DNA from: Tissierella sp032104385
GTDB taxonomy: Bacteria; Bacillota; Clostridia; Tissierellales; Tissierellaceae
Length of the DNA stretch: 64,000 nt
Direction of reading: 5' to 3'
Assembly (NCBI RefSeq): GCF_032104385.1
Contig: NZ_DAMCHJ010000002.1
Span: 248,001 to 312,000 of the forward strand
Shown here: one piece after another, positions 1 to 9,152 of the stretch
Layout of the letters: every line of letters starts with the position of its first letter
Position numbering within the stretch: the stretch's first letter is position 1
The notes under the pieces: model-generated
The model's input: the letters and a program-made list of their open reading frames with translations, nothing else
Told to the model about the DNA's origin: nothing
Databases searched by the model: none
Translations under genes and position numbers: made by a program

Positions 1-219
1 TTCAACCTTACATTCCTCCCCTTCACAGATCTCTCCTACTTGCCCATTATAGGGATTGGCTCCTTCTAATGGTTTCCAATATCCTTTAACATTAGTTATA
101 GACATACAGTTATCATAATCTCCTACTCTACAAGCATTTGCTTTATTCAGCTCATCTCTTAACTCTATAACATATTCCTCTGGAATATAGATTTCAATTT
201 TTACCTCTTTAATTTCCAT
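1..219 (-). CDS. NIF3/YqfO insert-like small protein (3' end outside window)
   Basis: The first 73 codons are visible; the gene runs off the left edge. It starts at ATG 219 behind an AAAAAAGGAG ribosome site at 231-240. The sequence opens with an IYIPEEYV strand, then has a GDYDNCMS motif and PLEGANPYNGQVGE. This is the pattern of the PII/CutA-like domain inserted in NIF3/YqfO proteins, also found alone as proteins of about 100 residues. The function of the stand-alone form is not known to me. It lies just downstream of the Nudix gene on the same strand. Confidence 0.7.
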   Translation of the reverse strand, partial: MEIKEVKIEIYIPEEYVIELRDELNKANACRVGDYDNCMSITNVKGYWKPLEGANPYNGQVGEICEGEECKVE

Positions 220-266
220 AGTTTTATTTACTCCTTTTTTTATTTAACTTTTATTTTTGCTATGAA

Positions 267-770
267 TTATTTAAATTTCATTTTATACCTTAAGTATTTC
301 TTCAACGTTATAACATGCATTGGATAAAAAGCTTTATAATTATTTTCCAATAATTCTTCCAATTCATTCAATGATATCCATCTAATATTATTTGTTTCAT
401 TTGTTCTTTTTAGCAGTTCTCCATTTGCTTTACAGATAAATATCTGCACCATTATAGGGTATGTTCCTTGAATATTTTGACTGCATGAAAAAGGAATATA
501 ATTTAAAACCTTATAGCCATTTTCCTCAAAAATTATAGTTTCATCCTCACCTTCAATATATGTAACTCTTAGTCCTGTTTCTTCCAAAACCTCCCTTCTT
601 AGACAATCAAAAATATTTTCAAATTCTCTAATCTTTCCTGCAGGAATTTCAATTAATCCCGATTCTATTTTAGCATCATCTTTATACCTATCTTGAATTA
701 ATATATAATCTATTCCAGATATGTTTTTCTCAATTATTCCTCCTACAGCAGGTTTAGAAAAAAACTCCAT
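267..770 (-). CDS. Nudix hydrolase
   Basis: A 167-residue protein with a complete Nudix box: G, five residues, E, seven residues, then REVLEETGL (about residues 45-67). Nudix enzymes hydrolyse nucleoside diphosphates linked to another group, with Mg2+ held by the REVLEE glutamates. The substrate cannot be told from sequence; ADP-sugar-type pyrophosphatases have similar length and a similar IPAGK context before the box. ATG 770 has AGGAGAA upstream. The NIF3-like gene follows after 47 bases, so the two are probably co-transcribed. Confidence 0.9.
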   Translation of the reverse strand: MEFFSKPAVGGIIEKNISGIDYILIQDRYKDDAKIESGLIEIPAGKIREFENIFDCLRREVLEETGLRVTYIEGEDETIIFEENGYKVLNYIPFSCSQNIQGTYPIMVQIFICKANGELLKRTNETNNIRWISLNELEELLENNYKAFYPMHVITLKKYLRYKMKFK

Positions 771-1102
771 AGCTTTATTCTCCTAAGTTTATATCTCTAT
801 CCTTAATAAATACGGTGGTTCTCCTTTTACAATTCAATTCTCTAACTTATATATCCCTTATTTCATTATTTATGACCTTTACAATACAAAAAGATTGCAT
901 ATTAAATATAATATTCTTTGGAAAATTTCATGTGAAGACAATGAAATTTTCTTTATCTAAATATAAAACTTAGAACAAATACTTGATGATGTTGTAGTTC
1001 CAACATCTCAATGTGATATAGAAAAGTAGATGGTGCTTTTTTCCATCTACTTTATTTATAAACTTTGAAATTTAAAAATATCTTTCATCCCATTATAAAT
1101 TA
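771..1102. other. Intergenic stretch with hairpins, no gene seen
   Basis: No coding frame with a ribosome site was found. Three inverted repeats are visible: an 11-bp arm pair at 921-931/941-951, a small one near 987-1006 (GATGTTG/CAACATC), and an 11-bp pair at 1023-1033/1043-1053. The last lies downstream of the chemoreceptor gene and is listed as its terminator. Confidence 0.5.
1023..1053 (-). terminator. Probable terminator of the chemoreceptor gene
   Basis: Perfect 11-bp inverted repeat AAAGTAGATGG/CCATCTACTTT around a 9-base loop, about 50 bases past the stop of the minus-strand chemoreceptor. The U-tract is short, so efficiency is uncertain. Confidence 0.5.
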
Positions 1103-2173
1103 CTAAGATATAATTGTTAGTTCTTGTCCTATTTCTTTAAGACTATCTAATCTTTCAGATAATGTTTGAATGGACTTTGCCTGCTCTTGAGTTATTACAT
1201 TACATTGTTCAACGTTATGATGTACATACATTACAGAATCTTTAAATTCCTTAAGCATATTATCTATATTTTTTGTTGATTTATTGGTTTCATCTGCTAA
1301 TTTCCGAATCTCTTCAGCTACAACTGAAAATCCCAATCCTTGTTCACCTGCACGAGCAGCCTCTATAGCAGCATTAAGTCCTAATAAGTTACTTTGCTTA
1401 GCTACCATCTGAATAACTTCTAATATTTCAAAAATACCTTTCATTTCTTCTGTAACCTTTAAAGCAATATCAGAGGATTCCTGACTTGAAGCAGCAAGCT
1501 CTTCTGAGGATGCTGTTAACTCCTCTACAAAAGAAACCGACTGTTCTAAATTTAAATAAAGCTGAGATAATACATTCTCAAATTTACGTGTTTTTTCTCT
1601 TTCTCTTTCACGTTCTCGTTCCTGAGCTTGAGCTATTTTCATAGCATCTTTTATAGCTCGACTTACTGCCAAAACATCAGATTCTAAAAGATCTACAGTA
1701 TAACCATGTTCTTTAGCTACTGTATATCCACCTTTATCCCCTGTAATTGAAGTAACACCTATTTTATTCAATTCATCTAGTATATTTGGTATGTCATCAA
1801 GTGTATTCCATGGTCTCACATATATAGACACTTCTCCTACAACAAAATCAGAACTATCTATCTCTAAAAATCCTTCATGAGCTACAACCCCAACCCTAAT
1901 TGCTCCGCTCTTTGTTAAACGTCCCACTGCTTGCAACATCTCGTCAATGGTCATAGTAATTCCAACTACTGGTACATCAGTATGTTCCCTCAGTAAATCA
2001 ACCATAAGACCTCTACTGATCATAACATCAACATTAGGATTAGCTTCTACTACCTCTGGAACTTTTTCAAAACTTACTACTTCAATAGGAAAAGATAAAT
2101 TAAGTTTATGCATTGATTGCTTAGCCACCTGAGCCATACCAGGGGTTAAGGCCACAAAGAAAATTGATTCCAT
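1103..2173 (-). CDS. Soluble chemoreceptor: PrpR_N sensor fused to MCP signalling domain
   Basis: A 356-residue protein with no signal peptide or membrane segment. Residues 1 to about 180 resemble the PrpR N-terminal ligand-binding domain of propionate regulators (MISRGLMVDLL, SIYVRPW, GDKGGYTVAKEHGY). A highly charged ER-repeat linker lies near residues 186-194. The rest is a methyl-accepting chemotaxis hairpin with the conserved tip GLNAAIEAARAGEQGLGF and VVAEEIRKLA. The signalling part is short (about 150 residues), so few or no methylation helices remain. It would sense a cytoplasmic ligand and signal to CheA. ATG 2173 has GGAGG seven bases upstream. No other chemotaxis gene is in the window. 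Confidence 0.85.
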   Translation of the reverse strand: MESIFFVALTPGMAQVAKQSMHKLNLSFPIEVVSFEKVPEVVEANPNVDVMISRGLMVDLLREHTDVPVVGITMTIDEMLQAVGRLTKSGAIRVGVVAHEGFLEIDSSDFVVGEVSIYVRPWNTLDDIPNILDELNKIGVTSITGDKGGYTVAKEHGYTVDLLESDVLAVSRAIKDAMKIAQAQEREREREREKTRKFENVLSQLYLNLEQSVSFVEELTASSEELAASSQESSDIALKVTEEMKGIFEILEVIQMVAKQSNLLGLNAAIEAARAGEQGLGFSVVAEEIRKLADETNKSTKNIDNMLKEFKDSVMYVHHNVEQCNVITQEQAKSIQTLSERLDSLKEIGQELTIIS

Positions 2174-2404
2174 TATTTAACCTCCAATTATCTAAAACAC
2201 TAGATTTTTTTGTTGATCTTTTAGACAAATGTTAATGACCTCTACTAATGTCTAATTTGTGACAAATTTAGAAAATATAACCTTGTTTATATCATCATTA
2301 TATCATTTTTTTACAAAAGTTCTAGTAAACTTATAAATAATTTGTGTAATGTGCTAAAATGATAAAGAGTTTATTAAAAGATTTATAAATTTTCCAAAAT
2401 ATTC

Positions 2405-2671
2405 TCACTCAAAAGTAATCTGTTCTAAAATTTCCTTTGCTTGATTATAATTAGATTTTTCTACTAGGACATCAGTTCTATATGGTGAATCACCACTAAT
2501 TATCCTCATATATCCCCCAGCACCATAATCCTTTACAATGTAAGGAATATTATTATCATCTAATATACTTTTGATTATTCCCAATTCAAAATTATTGTTA
2601 GTGGTTCTTAAAAGAACTAAATCAATTTCATTCGATTGTTTATTCTTTTTGGCATTTTTTCTCTTAAACAT
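2405..2671 (-). CDS. DUF2007-type small signal-transduction-like protein
   Basis: An 88-residue protein with a basic N-terminus (KRKNAKKNK) and a compact alpha/beta region starting LVLLRTTNNNFELGIIKSIL. The fold and the phrase LDDNNIPYIVKDYGAGGYMRI match DUF2007 family proteins, thought to be PII/ACT-like but without assigned function. ATG 2671 is preceded by TAGGAGGAGAG. It stands alone between two gaps of about 240 bases in which no further gene was found. Confidence 0.7.
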   Translation of the reverse strand: MFKRKNAKKNKQSNEIDLVLLRTTNNNFELGIIKSILDDNNIPYIVKDYGAGGYMRIISGDSPYRTDVLVEKSNYNQAKEILEQITFE

Positions 2672-2916
2672 AATCTCTCCTCCTATAATTATTAATTTAT
2701 ATATTGTTTTCCAAACTTCTTCTTTTCCAAAATAATTTTTCTATAGTGTTATATTAAATAATACCTAATACAAAAGATTATAGAAATTTGGATAATAACA
2801 TATCAATAATATAGTCTTTCCTATAGTAATATCTTCATCAATTTCATCTAAAACTTAATTTTCTATATTCATCCATATCCATCAATCATTAATGCTATAC
2901 AGATTATACTCCATTA

Positions 2917-3102
2917 TTAGATATACATTAACATTATATATATGGGAATCACTATTAACATTAAACTAATGCAACATGCTACTGTATATTTTTCCGTCTG
3001 CCTCCCTTCTTTAATAGCTTTTATAGCCCCAATTAAATTAATCACAAATATAATTGGGGTAACCCAAATTGTATAAAATCCAATTCCTGCTATAAATTGC
3101 AT
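2917..3102 (-). CDS. Small two-helix membrane protein
   Basis: A 61-residue protein made almost entirely of two hydrophobic segments (about residues 5-27 and 40-60) separated by a charged loop, KAIKEGRQTEK. The ribosome site GGAGGGG five bases before ATG 3102 supports that it is expressed. I do not recognise the family and can assign no function. Confidence 0.55.
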   Translation of the reverse strand: MQFIAGIGFYTIWVTPIIFVINLIGAIKAIKEGRQTEKYTVACCISLMLIVIPIYIMLMYI

Positions 3103-3236
3103 TTCTTCCCCTCCTATTCTTTACATATAATATAAATGATATATCTGAACCATTTCTAATACTATTCTACATTTTTCCTCCAATTCCTTCCCATTTCAAA
3201 ATATTTTTATACTTCAACCCATAATAAGCTAAATAT

Positions 3237-3274
3237 AAAAGGCTATAGTAATCAAATGATTACTATAGCCTTTT
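3237..3274 (-). terminator. Terminator of the pyrophosphatase gene
   Basis: An 18-bp perfect inverted repeat (AAAAGGCTATAGTAATCA and its complement), with a two-base centre, 18 bases after the stop codon. On the minus strand it ends in TTTTA. Confidence 0.8.
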
Positions 3275-3291
3275 ATTCTCCTTAGTTAATT

Positions 3292-4947
3292 CTATAATTC
3301 TTTAATATTTGTCAATGTATTTGTTATTGGTGGAACTACTTGTTTTTTTCTTGAAAGTACTCCTGGTGCATAAAATGAGTTGTTAACAAGGCTTTTTCCA
3401 AATGCCTTTGCCACTAATTCTTTGTTATGCCCCACCACTACCATTTCCGAAGCCTCTTTGAATATATCTGTTAACATCAATATAAATATAGAATATCCTC
3501 TTTCTTCTGCTCTTTCTTCCATTAATGATATTAAGTCACATTTCATATCCTTTAGGCTATCTGGATCCATAGTATATACTTGAGCAATCCCTATCTTATC
3601 TTCATCTATAGTAAAAGTTTTGAAATCTTCACTAAGTAATTCCTGAGGTGTTTTTCCAACTAAGGAAGTACCTGCTTTAAACATCTCCATTGCAAATTTC
3701 TCTACGTCTAAATCTGCTATTCTTGCCAATCTTTCCAATATCATTCTATCAACATTAGTTGATGTAGGAGATCTAAATAATAAAGTATCGGATATTATAG
3801 CTGCCGAAAGTATTCCTGCTATTTTTTTTGAAGGTCTTCTTCCATTTTCAAATAATATGGAGGCTATTATAGTAGATGTACTTCCTACAGGTTCATTTCT
3901 AAAATATATAGGATTCCCTGTAAATACATCTGCAACTCTATGGTGGTCAATAATCTCTAGTATTTCACATTCTTCTAAGCCATCTACTGATTGGCTGCGT
4001 TCATTGTGATCAACTAAGATTACTTTCTTCTTCATACTAGATATTAAATGATATCTGGATATTAAGCCAACTACTTTATTGTTATTATCATCATCTATTA
4101 CTGGGTAAGATCTATATCTTGTTTGTGACATCTTTTCCTTTACATTGTCCACTAAATCATCAAGAGTGAATAACTCTAAATTATCCTTTGACATCACATG
4201 GCTAACAGGAATAGATTGAGTTATTAATCTAGAAGTAGTAAATGTATCATAGGGAGTAGCTATTATAGTTATACCTTTTTCTCTTCCTAGAGTTATTATA
4301 TCTTCATCTACTTTAATATTCCCAGTTACAATCATTAAAGAAATACTGCTACTTACTGCTAGTTCCTGTGCATCCTTTCTATTTCCGCATATAACTATAT
4401 CATTTTCCTCTATATATTCTCCTGCAGATTTAGGTTCCATAGCTAGAACCAAAATCTTACCTGTAAGAGGTTTTACTTCATTTGGAATTGTAATTATCTT
4501 AGCAGACAAAGTATCTACAATATTATCTATAGAAGTGCCTGATTTCCCTAAAATGCCGTTATCCCATACATCTATATATGATCCTATTATATCTGATATT
4601 GTTACAATACCTGCTAGTTGCTCATTCTCATCTATTACAGGAAGACTGTTCAAATTGTTTTTCTTCATCAATTCTAAAGCCATACGTAATGATATATCTG
4701 GACTAATGGGAGCGATTTTATCAAAATCTAAGTCTTCAACACTTAATCTCACAGTTTCTAGAAGGATAGGCATTTGAACTCCAAAATATTCTAAAATAAA
4801 CTGTGTTTCTCTATTTATTTCTCCAAGCCTAACAGGAATAGCATTAATATCTCCATTGGCATTTTTATATTCTGCATAAGCTAAAGCCGCACATATTGAG
4901 TCTGAATCAGGATTTTTATGACCTGTTATATATATTGTTTCTTTCAT
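3292..4947 (-). CDS. ppaC: Family II inorganic pyrophosphatase with CBS-DRTGG-CBS insert
   Basis: Hydrolyses pyrophosphate with Mn2+/Co2+. The DHH-type catalytic motifs are all present: GHKNPDSDS near the N-terminus, VDHNE, IDHHR, and the C-terminal SRKKQ of the DHHA2 domain. Between the first and second motifs lie two CBS domains flanking a DRTGG domain; in this family the insert binds adenine nucleotides and regulates activity. The frame extends four codons upstream to a GTG, but that GTG overlaps the ribosome site GGAGG, so ATG 4947 (551 residues) is the better start. Length and domain order are typical of clostridial CBS-PPases. Confidence 0.95.
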   Translation of the reverse strand: MKETIYITGHKNPDSDSICAALAYAEYKNANGDINAIPVRLGEINRETQFILEYFGVQMPILLETVRLSVEDLDFDKIAPISPDISLRMALELMKKNNLNSLPVIDENEQLAGIVTISDIIGSYIDVWDNGILGKSGTSIDNIVDTLSAKIITIPNEVKPLTGKILVLAMEPKSAGEYIEENDIVICGNRKDAQELAVSSSISLMIVTGNIKVDEDIITLGREKGITIIATPYDTFTTSRLITQSIPVSHVMSKDNLELFTLDDLVDNVKEKMSQTRYRSYPVIDDDNNNKVVGLISRYHLISSMKKKVILVDHNERSQSVDGLEECEILEIIDHHRVADVFTGNPIYFRNEPVGSTSTIIASILFENGRRPSKKIAGILSAAIISDTLLFRSPTSTNVDRMILERLARIADLDVEKFAMEMFKAGTSLVGKTPQELLSEDFKTFTIDEDKIGIAQVYTMDPDSLKDMKCDLISLMEERAEERGYSIFILMLTDIFKEASEMVVVGHNKELVAKAFGKSLVNNSFYAPGVLSRKKQVVPPITNTLTNIKEL

Positions 4948-5012
4948 ATTTTCCTCCACTATTGTTTATCTTTAGTTCATATTATACCACTAAAATATTA
5001 ATATTAAATGAT

Positions 5013-5041
5013 AAAAAGCTGATGCAAGACATCAACTTTTT
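5013..5041 (-). terminator. Terminator of the glutaredoxin-like selenoprotein gene
   Basis: AAAAAGTTGATG, five-base loop, CATCAGCTTTTT on the minus strand, with a U-tract. It overlaps the TAA stop at 5040-5042. Confidence 0.75.
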
Positions 5042-5297
5042 ATATCTCTAATTCATTATAATCAAAAATAATCCTTTCTCCATCATTTATAACTATACAA
5101 GGTAATCCTACTCTTCCAGATTCCTTAACCTCTTTAAATTCTTCATAATTGTCCCTATACTTCAAAAACCTTTTTAAATTCATCATACCTTCTGAAATAT
5201 CTAAATATAAAAACTTAATATCATGACTTGAAAGATACTCTTTCGCAGGCTCACAATCTGGTCAATATTTACTTCCAAATACAATTATTTTTTTCAT
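5040..5297 (-). CDS. Glutaredoxin-like selenoprotein (in-frame TGA read as Sec)
   Basis: Read through TGA at 5262-5264, this frame encodes an 85-residue thioredoxin-fold protein: MKKIIVFGSKYUPDCEPAKE at the start, then YLDISEGMMNLKRFLKYRDN, and a cis-proline loop GRVGLPCIVIND. The TGA falls exactly on the first cysteine of the CxxC redox motif, giving U12-P-D-C15. Replacement of that cysteine is the classic position for selenocysteine in thiol oxidoreductases. Start ATG 5297 has GGAG eight bases upstream; the ATG two codons earlier is too close. A bSECIS-like hairpin follows the TGA. No Sec machinery lies in the window, but a selenium-type operon does (56.4-58 kb). A point mutation or sequencing error is the alternative. 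Confidence 0.75.
5220..5264 (-). promoter_or_regulatory. Candidate bacterial SECIS element
   Basis: Directly downstream of the in-frame TGA the minus strand can fold an apical hairpin GAAAG-AGUAU-CUUUC (5230-5244) over a lower helix AUUGUGA/UCAUGAU that uses two G-U pairs. The apical loop begins 22 bases after the UGA and has G in its second position. Both agree with the bacterial SECIS rules as I recall them (loop 16-37 bases from UGA, a G in the first two loop bases). This is folding by eye. Confidence 0.6.
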
Positions 5298-5413
5298 TTG
5301 CATCTCTCCTTACTTAAATTATTAATTCTATCTATAACCTGTATTTTAACATTATTATACCTTATAGTTTTATATTTTTGAACCCTCATTCTTCCTTTTA
5401 TTCTTCTAAATAA

Positions 5414-5456
5414 AATAACTATCATTTTAGTGTCAAACACCAAAATGATAGTTATT
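5414..5456 (-). terminator. Terminator of the flavocytochrome-like reductase gene
   Basis: A 20-base arm pair (AATAACTATCATTTT core) with one mismatch and a three-base loop, directly after the stop codon of the minus-strand reductase. Confidence 0.8.
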
Positions 5457-5460
5457 AAAT

Positions 5461-7245
5461 TTATTTAGCTGCATTTTGTCCAGCAATTCTGCCAAATACT
5501 GTGATATCAGCAAGTGCATTGCTACCTAATCTATTTGCCCCTTGAACTCCTCCTGTTACTTCTCCTGCTGCATATAATCCTTCTATTACATTTCCTTCTT
5601 TATTTAATACTTGAGCCTTTGTATTGATTTTTATACCACCCATTGTATGATGAACAGCTGGAGTTGCCTTTAATATATAAAATGGTCCAACTTCTATAGT
5701 TGAAGGTAAGCTTCTTTTATTAAATTCTGGATCCTTTCCATCTGCTACATACCCATTATATTTATCAACAGTTTTTTGTAATTCTACTGCATCTATTCCA
5801 AAGAATTCAGCAGCTTCTTTGATAGTATCTGCTTTTACTAATAAATCATTTTTATATAAGTAATCAAGTTCTGGTTCATGGTTTTCTTGTAATTTACTTG
5901 CTTCAAATCCATTTTGGTCAATTAATTCGTAACATACATGTCCTGTCTGAGCTTTAATAGCCATAGACATTACATCACGTCTGCCTAATTCTTCTACAAA
6001 TCTTTTGCCTTCTTTATTTACAATGACAGTATGTCCATATAACCTTGCATCATCATAATAAAGCAATGTACCTGTTAATGGATCACATATTGGATACGTC
6101 TGAATATATTCCATACCTACTAAATCTGCACCGATTTTTTCAGCCATTGAAATACCGTCTCCTGTACTGCCTGTTGAGTTGGTAGATAAAATTGTTTCGT
6201 CTATATCAGGATTGTATTTCTTTCTCATCTCAATATTGGAGCCAAATCCTCCTGATGCTATGATTACTGCCTTATTAGTATTGAAAGTATAATTTGCTTT
6301 TTCACCATCTGCCTTTACTCCAACAACCTTTCCATTTTCATCTACAATTAAATCAGTTGCTTTAGTGTTTAAAAGAACGGAAATCCCCATACTTTCAGCC
6401 TTAGCTAATTGTTTAGTTATTATTTCCCTACCACTAGCACCTTCTGGGACTAAACTTCTTTTAACTGAATGTCCTCCAAAGAACATTAACTCATCTTCCC
6501 AAACAACTCCAACTTCATCTCTTAACCATTCAGCACCAGCTAGAGCATTTTCTGCTAACACCTTAACTAATTCTTCATTTCCCTTATTATCTCCACCTTT
6601 TAAGGTATCTTGAATATGAAGCTCTATACTATCTTCAATGCCTTCTTTTTTCTGTAACCAGTTATTTGAACAGGCATATTCTGCACCTGATATCAAGGTA
6701 TTTCCACCAGCCATAGGCATTTTTTCTAAAACTATTACATCAGCTCCTGCTGCTTTAGCTTCTATAGCTGCAGAAAGTCCTGCTCCACCAGCACCAATTA
6801 CTACAATATCATGAGTTTCCGTAATTTCTTCCTTACTTTCACCATTAGCTGTAGCATCTATCTTTTTCAACATATCCGATGTTGCACCTGCTGCTTTCAA
6901 TGCTGCATTTACTGCCTCTAAAAATCCATTGGAAGTAAAAGTACATCCTGAAACTCCATCTACCTCAAGACTATTTTGTGATATAATACTTTCTGTTAAT
7001 GTTTCCATAGCAGTATCAAATCCTGGTGTTTCATTATGGCTTAGTACTTTAATAACCGTAATCCTATCATCTGCAATTGTTACTTCAACTTTTATCTCTC
7101 CACCTTTACCTGTACCAACACCTTCATATACACCATCCTTTATAGATGTTGCAGTGTTTCCATTATTTACCTTTTCACTCTTATTACAACCTACCAAACC
7201 TATTACCATAGTAGCTACTAATAAAAATACTAAAAACTTTTTCAA
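5461..7245 (-). CDS. Lipoprotein FMN-binding/FAD fumarate-reductase-type flavoprotein
   Basis: A 594-residue exported lipoprotein: hydrophobic signal, then the lipobox VGLVGC with Cys20 as lipid anchor. Residues about 35-115 are an FMN-binding domain with GVSGCTFTS, the site where FMN is joined to the threonine. From about residue 145 comes a FAD_binding_2 domain (VVIGAGGAGLSAAIEA, EKMPMAGGNT) and the C-terminal EVTGGVQGANRLGSNAL found in soluble fumarate and related enoate reductases. It probably reduces an unsaturated carboxylate outside the membrane with electrons from a membrane donor. The start is TTG 7245, eight bases after GGAGGGA. It is divergent from a sensor/regulator pair that may control it. 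Confidence 0.88.
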   Translation of the reverse strand: MKKFLVFLLVATMVIGLVGCNKSEKVNNGNTATSIKDGVYEGVGTGKGGEIKVEVTIADDRITVIKVLSHNETPGFDTAMETLTESIISQNSLEVDGVSGCTFTSNGFLEAVNAALKAAGATSDMLKKIDATANGESKEEITETHDIVVIGAGGAGLSAAIEAKAAGADVIVLEKMPMAGGNTLISGAEYACSNNWLQKKEGIEDSIELHIQDTLKGGDNKGNEELVKVLAENALAGAEWLRDEVGVVWEDELMFFGGHSVKRSLVPEGASGREIITKQLAKAESMGISVLLNTKATDLIVDENGKVVGVKADGEKANYTFNTNKAVIIASGGFGSNIEMRKKYNPDIDETILSTNSTGSTGDGISMAEKIGADLVGMEYIQTYPICDPLTGTLLYYDDARLYGHTVIVNKEGKRFVEELGRRDVMSMAIKAQTGHVCYELIDQNGFEASKLQENHEPELDYLYKNDLLVKADTIKEAAEFFGIDAVELQKTVDKYNGYVADGKDPEFNKRSLPSTIEVGPFYILKATPAVHHTMGGIKINTKAQVLNKEGNVIEGLYAAGEVTGGVQGANRLGSNALADITVFGRIAGQNAAK

Positions 7246-7427
7246 CTTTTGTCCCTCCTATTTATGTTAACTTATTGTTTATATTGTTATTAGTTTAACA
7301 CAGATATTCCTTTTAGTATTTACACTGATATGTCTATTTTTGCACTTTAAAATACAGTATTTAAAAATATGAAAAAATCTTATATAATAATTATTAAGTT
7401 TAAATGTCTAAATTAAAGGTGGAAATC

Positions 7428-9152
7428 ATGTCTTTACGTTTAAAAATTATCTTAGTTTTTGTTTTATGTATAATACTTACCTTTTCTCCTCTATTATTTA
7501 TATTGGAAACAAAAGTTAAAGCTTTAAACATGGAACAACTTGAACATCAAACTTTACAATTAATCGATTCAAAGTCAATTGAAATTGGTTCTTGGCTAAA
7601 TCAACGAATAAGTGAAATAAGAATTATACATGAATATGTTTCAACTAATGAATTTAATTTAATGGCTTCAAGACTTTATTTGACTCGATTAAATAAAGTT
7701 TTAAGTAAACAATATGGAAATTTAAATGAAACATTTGCAATAGGTGCTTTAGATGGATATGGATGGATAAATGATAATATTACTATTCATGTATCTAATA
7801 GAGATTACTTCAATAAAGTAATGTCCTCAGATGTAGAATATGTTATATCTAAACCATTAGTTTCTAAATCTGATAATACTCCTATTTTTATTATTTGCTA
7901 TCCCATTATAAATGATAAAAATAAAAAAATAGGATTTATTAATGGTGCTGTTAATTTAGAAAAAATTTCTGAAATAGCAAGTAGTATTGATGTCTATAAT
8001 GGATTTTCTTGGATTATGAATAAGGATATGGATATTTATTCTATTTCAAAGGATATTTTGACTAACAAATATATTTCTGCTGAAGAATTAAATAAAATAA
8101 TTAAGAAATCTAAAGAAATAAACTCTGGAACAATTTCCTTGAAAAATATATATAATAAAGATGCAACATTGTTCTTTTCCTCTATTCCTTATACAGAAGA
8201 TTGGATATTATGTACTATAATAGAAAATAATTATATTCATGCTCAAACTAACAATATAATTAACTTAGTCATTATTCTAGGAATAATCTTGTTATTCTTT
8301 TCTATTTTACTTGCAATTATTATTTCTGGTACTCTTGTAAAACCAATATATAAATTAAAAAATCATATGGTAGAAGTGTCCAACGGAAACTTAGATTCCT
8401 ATTATGAAACTAAAAATAATGATGAAATTTCTATTTTAGGTAAAGTTTTTAATCAAATGCTTATGGATATAAAAAAATTAATAAATCAAGTATATAAAGT
8501 CCAAACCCAAAAAAGAAATGCTGAGTTAAGAGTATTACAATCTCAAATAAATCCCCATTTTTTATATAATACACTAGATACAATTCAGTGGAAAGCTTTA
8601 GAGTATAAGGCCTTTGACGTTGCCGATATGATTAATTCTTTATCAATATTTTTTAGAATATCCTTAAGTGATGGAAAAGAATTCATTACAATATCAGATG
8701 AAATAGAACATGTACGCAATTATTTGGAAATTCAAAAAACACGTTATAAAGATAAAATTAGTTATAGCATTAACTTAAATGAATCAATTTCTCAAAATTT
8801 AGTACCTAAAATGATTATACAGCCTTTAGTAGAAAACTCTATTTATCATGGACTAAAGCTTAAAAAGCAAAAAGGAATTATTAATATAAATGTATTATCT
8901 GAAAATGATTATATTATTATAGAAGTTATAGATAATGGTATAGGTATGGATCATAAAATGCTTGCTACAACTAAAGATAATTTATATAATTCTATTGAAT
9001 CTGAGCATTATGGATTGTATAATATCAACGAACGTTTAAAGCTTACTTTCAAAGATAAATATAATATTGATATTGACAGTGAATTTGGAAAAGGAACTAA
9101 AGTATTGTTAAAGATACCAAAAATAAGTGAGGGATTTCAATGTTTAGAATAG
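7428..9152 (+). CDS. YesM-type sensor histidine kinase
   Basis: A 574-residue membrane sensor: a first membrane segment near residues 5-27, an extracellular sensing region of about 250 residues, a second membrane segment (about 275-300), a HAMP-like linker, then a His_kinase domain with SQINPHFLYNTLD (phosphorylated His) and an HATPase domain with IIQPLVENSIYHG and DNGIGM. This is the LytS/YesM class. The frame opens at ATG 7404, but ATG 7428 follows AAAGGTGG at ideal spacing and begins the hydrophobic segment. The downstream regulator gene overlaps by 13 bases. Confidence 0.9.
   Translation: MSLRLKIILVFVLCIILTFSPLLFILETKVKALNMEQLEHQTLQLIDSKSIEIGSWLNQRISEIRIIHEYVSTNEFNLMASRLYLTRLNKVLSKQYGNLNETFAIGALDGYGWINDNITIHVSNRDYFNKVMSSDVEYVISKPLVSKSDNTPIFIICYPIINDKNKKIGFINGAVNLEKISEIASSIDVYNGFSWIMNKDMDIYSISKDILTNKYISAEELNKIIKKSKEINSGTISLKNIYNKDATLFFSSIPYTEDWILCTIIENNYIHAQTNNIINLVIILGIILLFFSILLAIIISGTLVKPIYKLKNHMVEVSNGNLDSYYETKNNDEISILGKVFNQMLMDIKKLINQVYKVQTQKRNAELRVLQSQINPHFLYNTLDTIQWKALEYKAFDVADMINSLSIFFRISLSDGKEFITISDEIEHVRNYLEIQKTRYKDKISYSINLNESISQNLVPKMIIQPLVENSIYHGLKLKKQKGIININVLSENDYIIIEVIDNGIGMDHKMLATTKDNLYNSIESEHYGLYNINERLKLTFKDKYNIDIDSEFGKGTKVLLKIPKISEGFQCLE

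Noticed and set aside
5262..5264. Treating the in-frame TGA as a pseudogene stop in the glutaredoxin-like gene
   Set aside because: It falls exactly on the first Cys of CxxC, the rest of the frame is clean, and a bSECIS-like hairpin follows. A sequencing error is not excluded, and this is stated.
6929..7270. Long plus-strand frame opposite the start of the flavoprotein gene, and similar antisense frames elsewhere
   Set aside because: They are shadows of well-supported genes with recognisable domains on the opposite strand.
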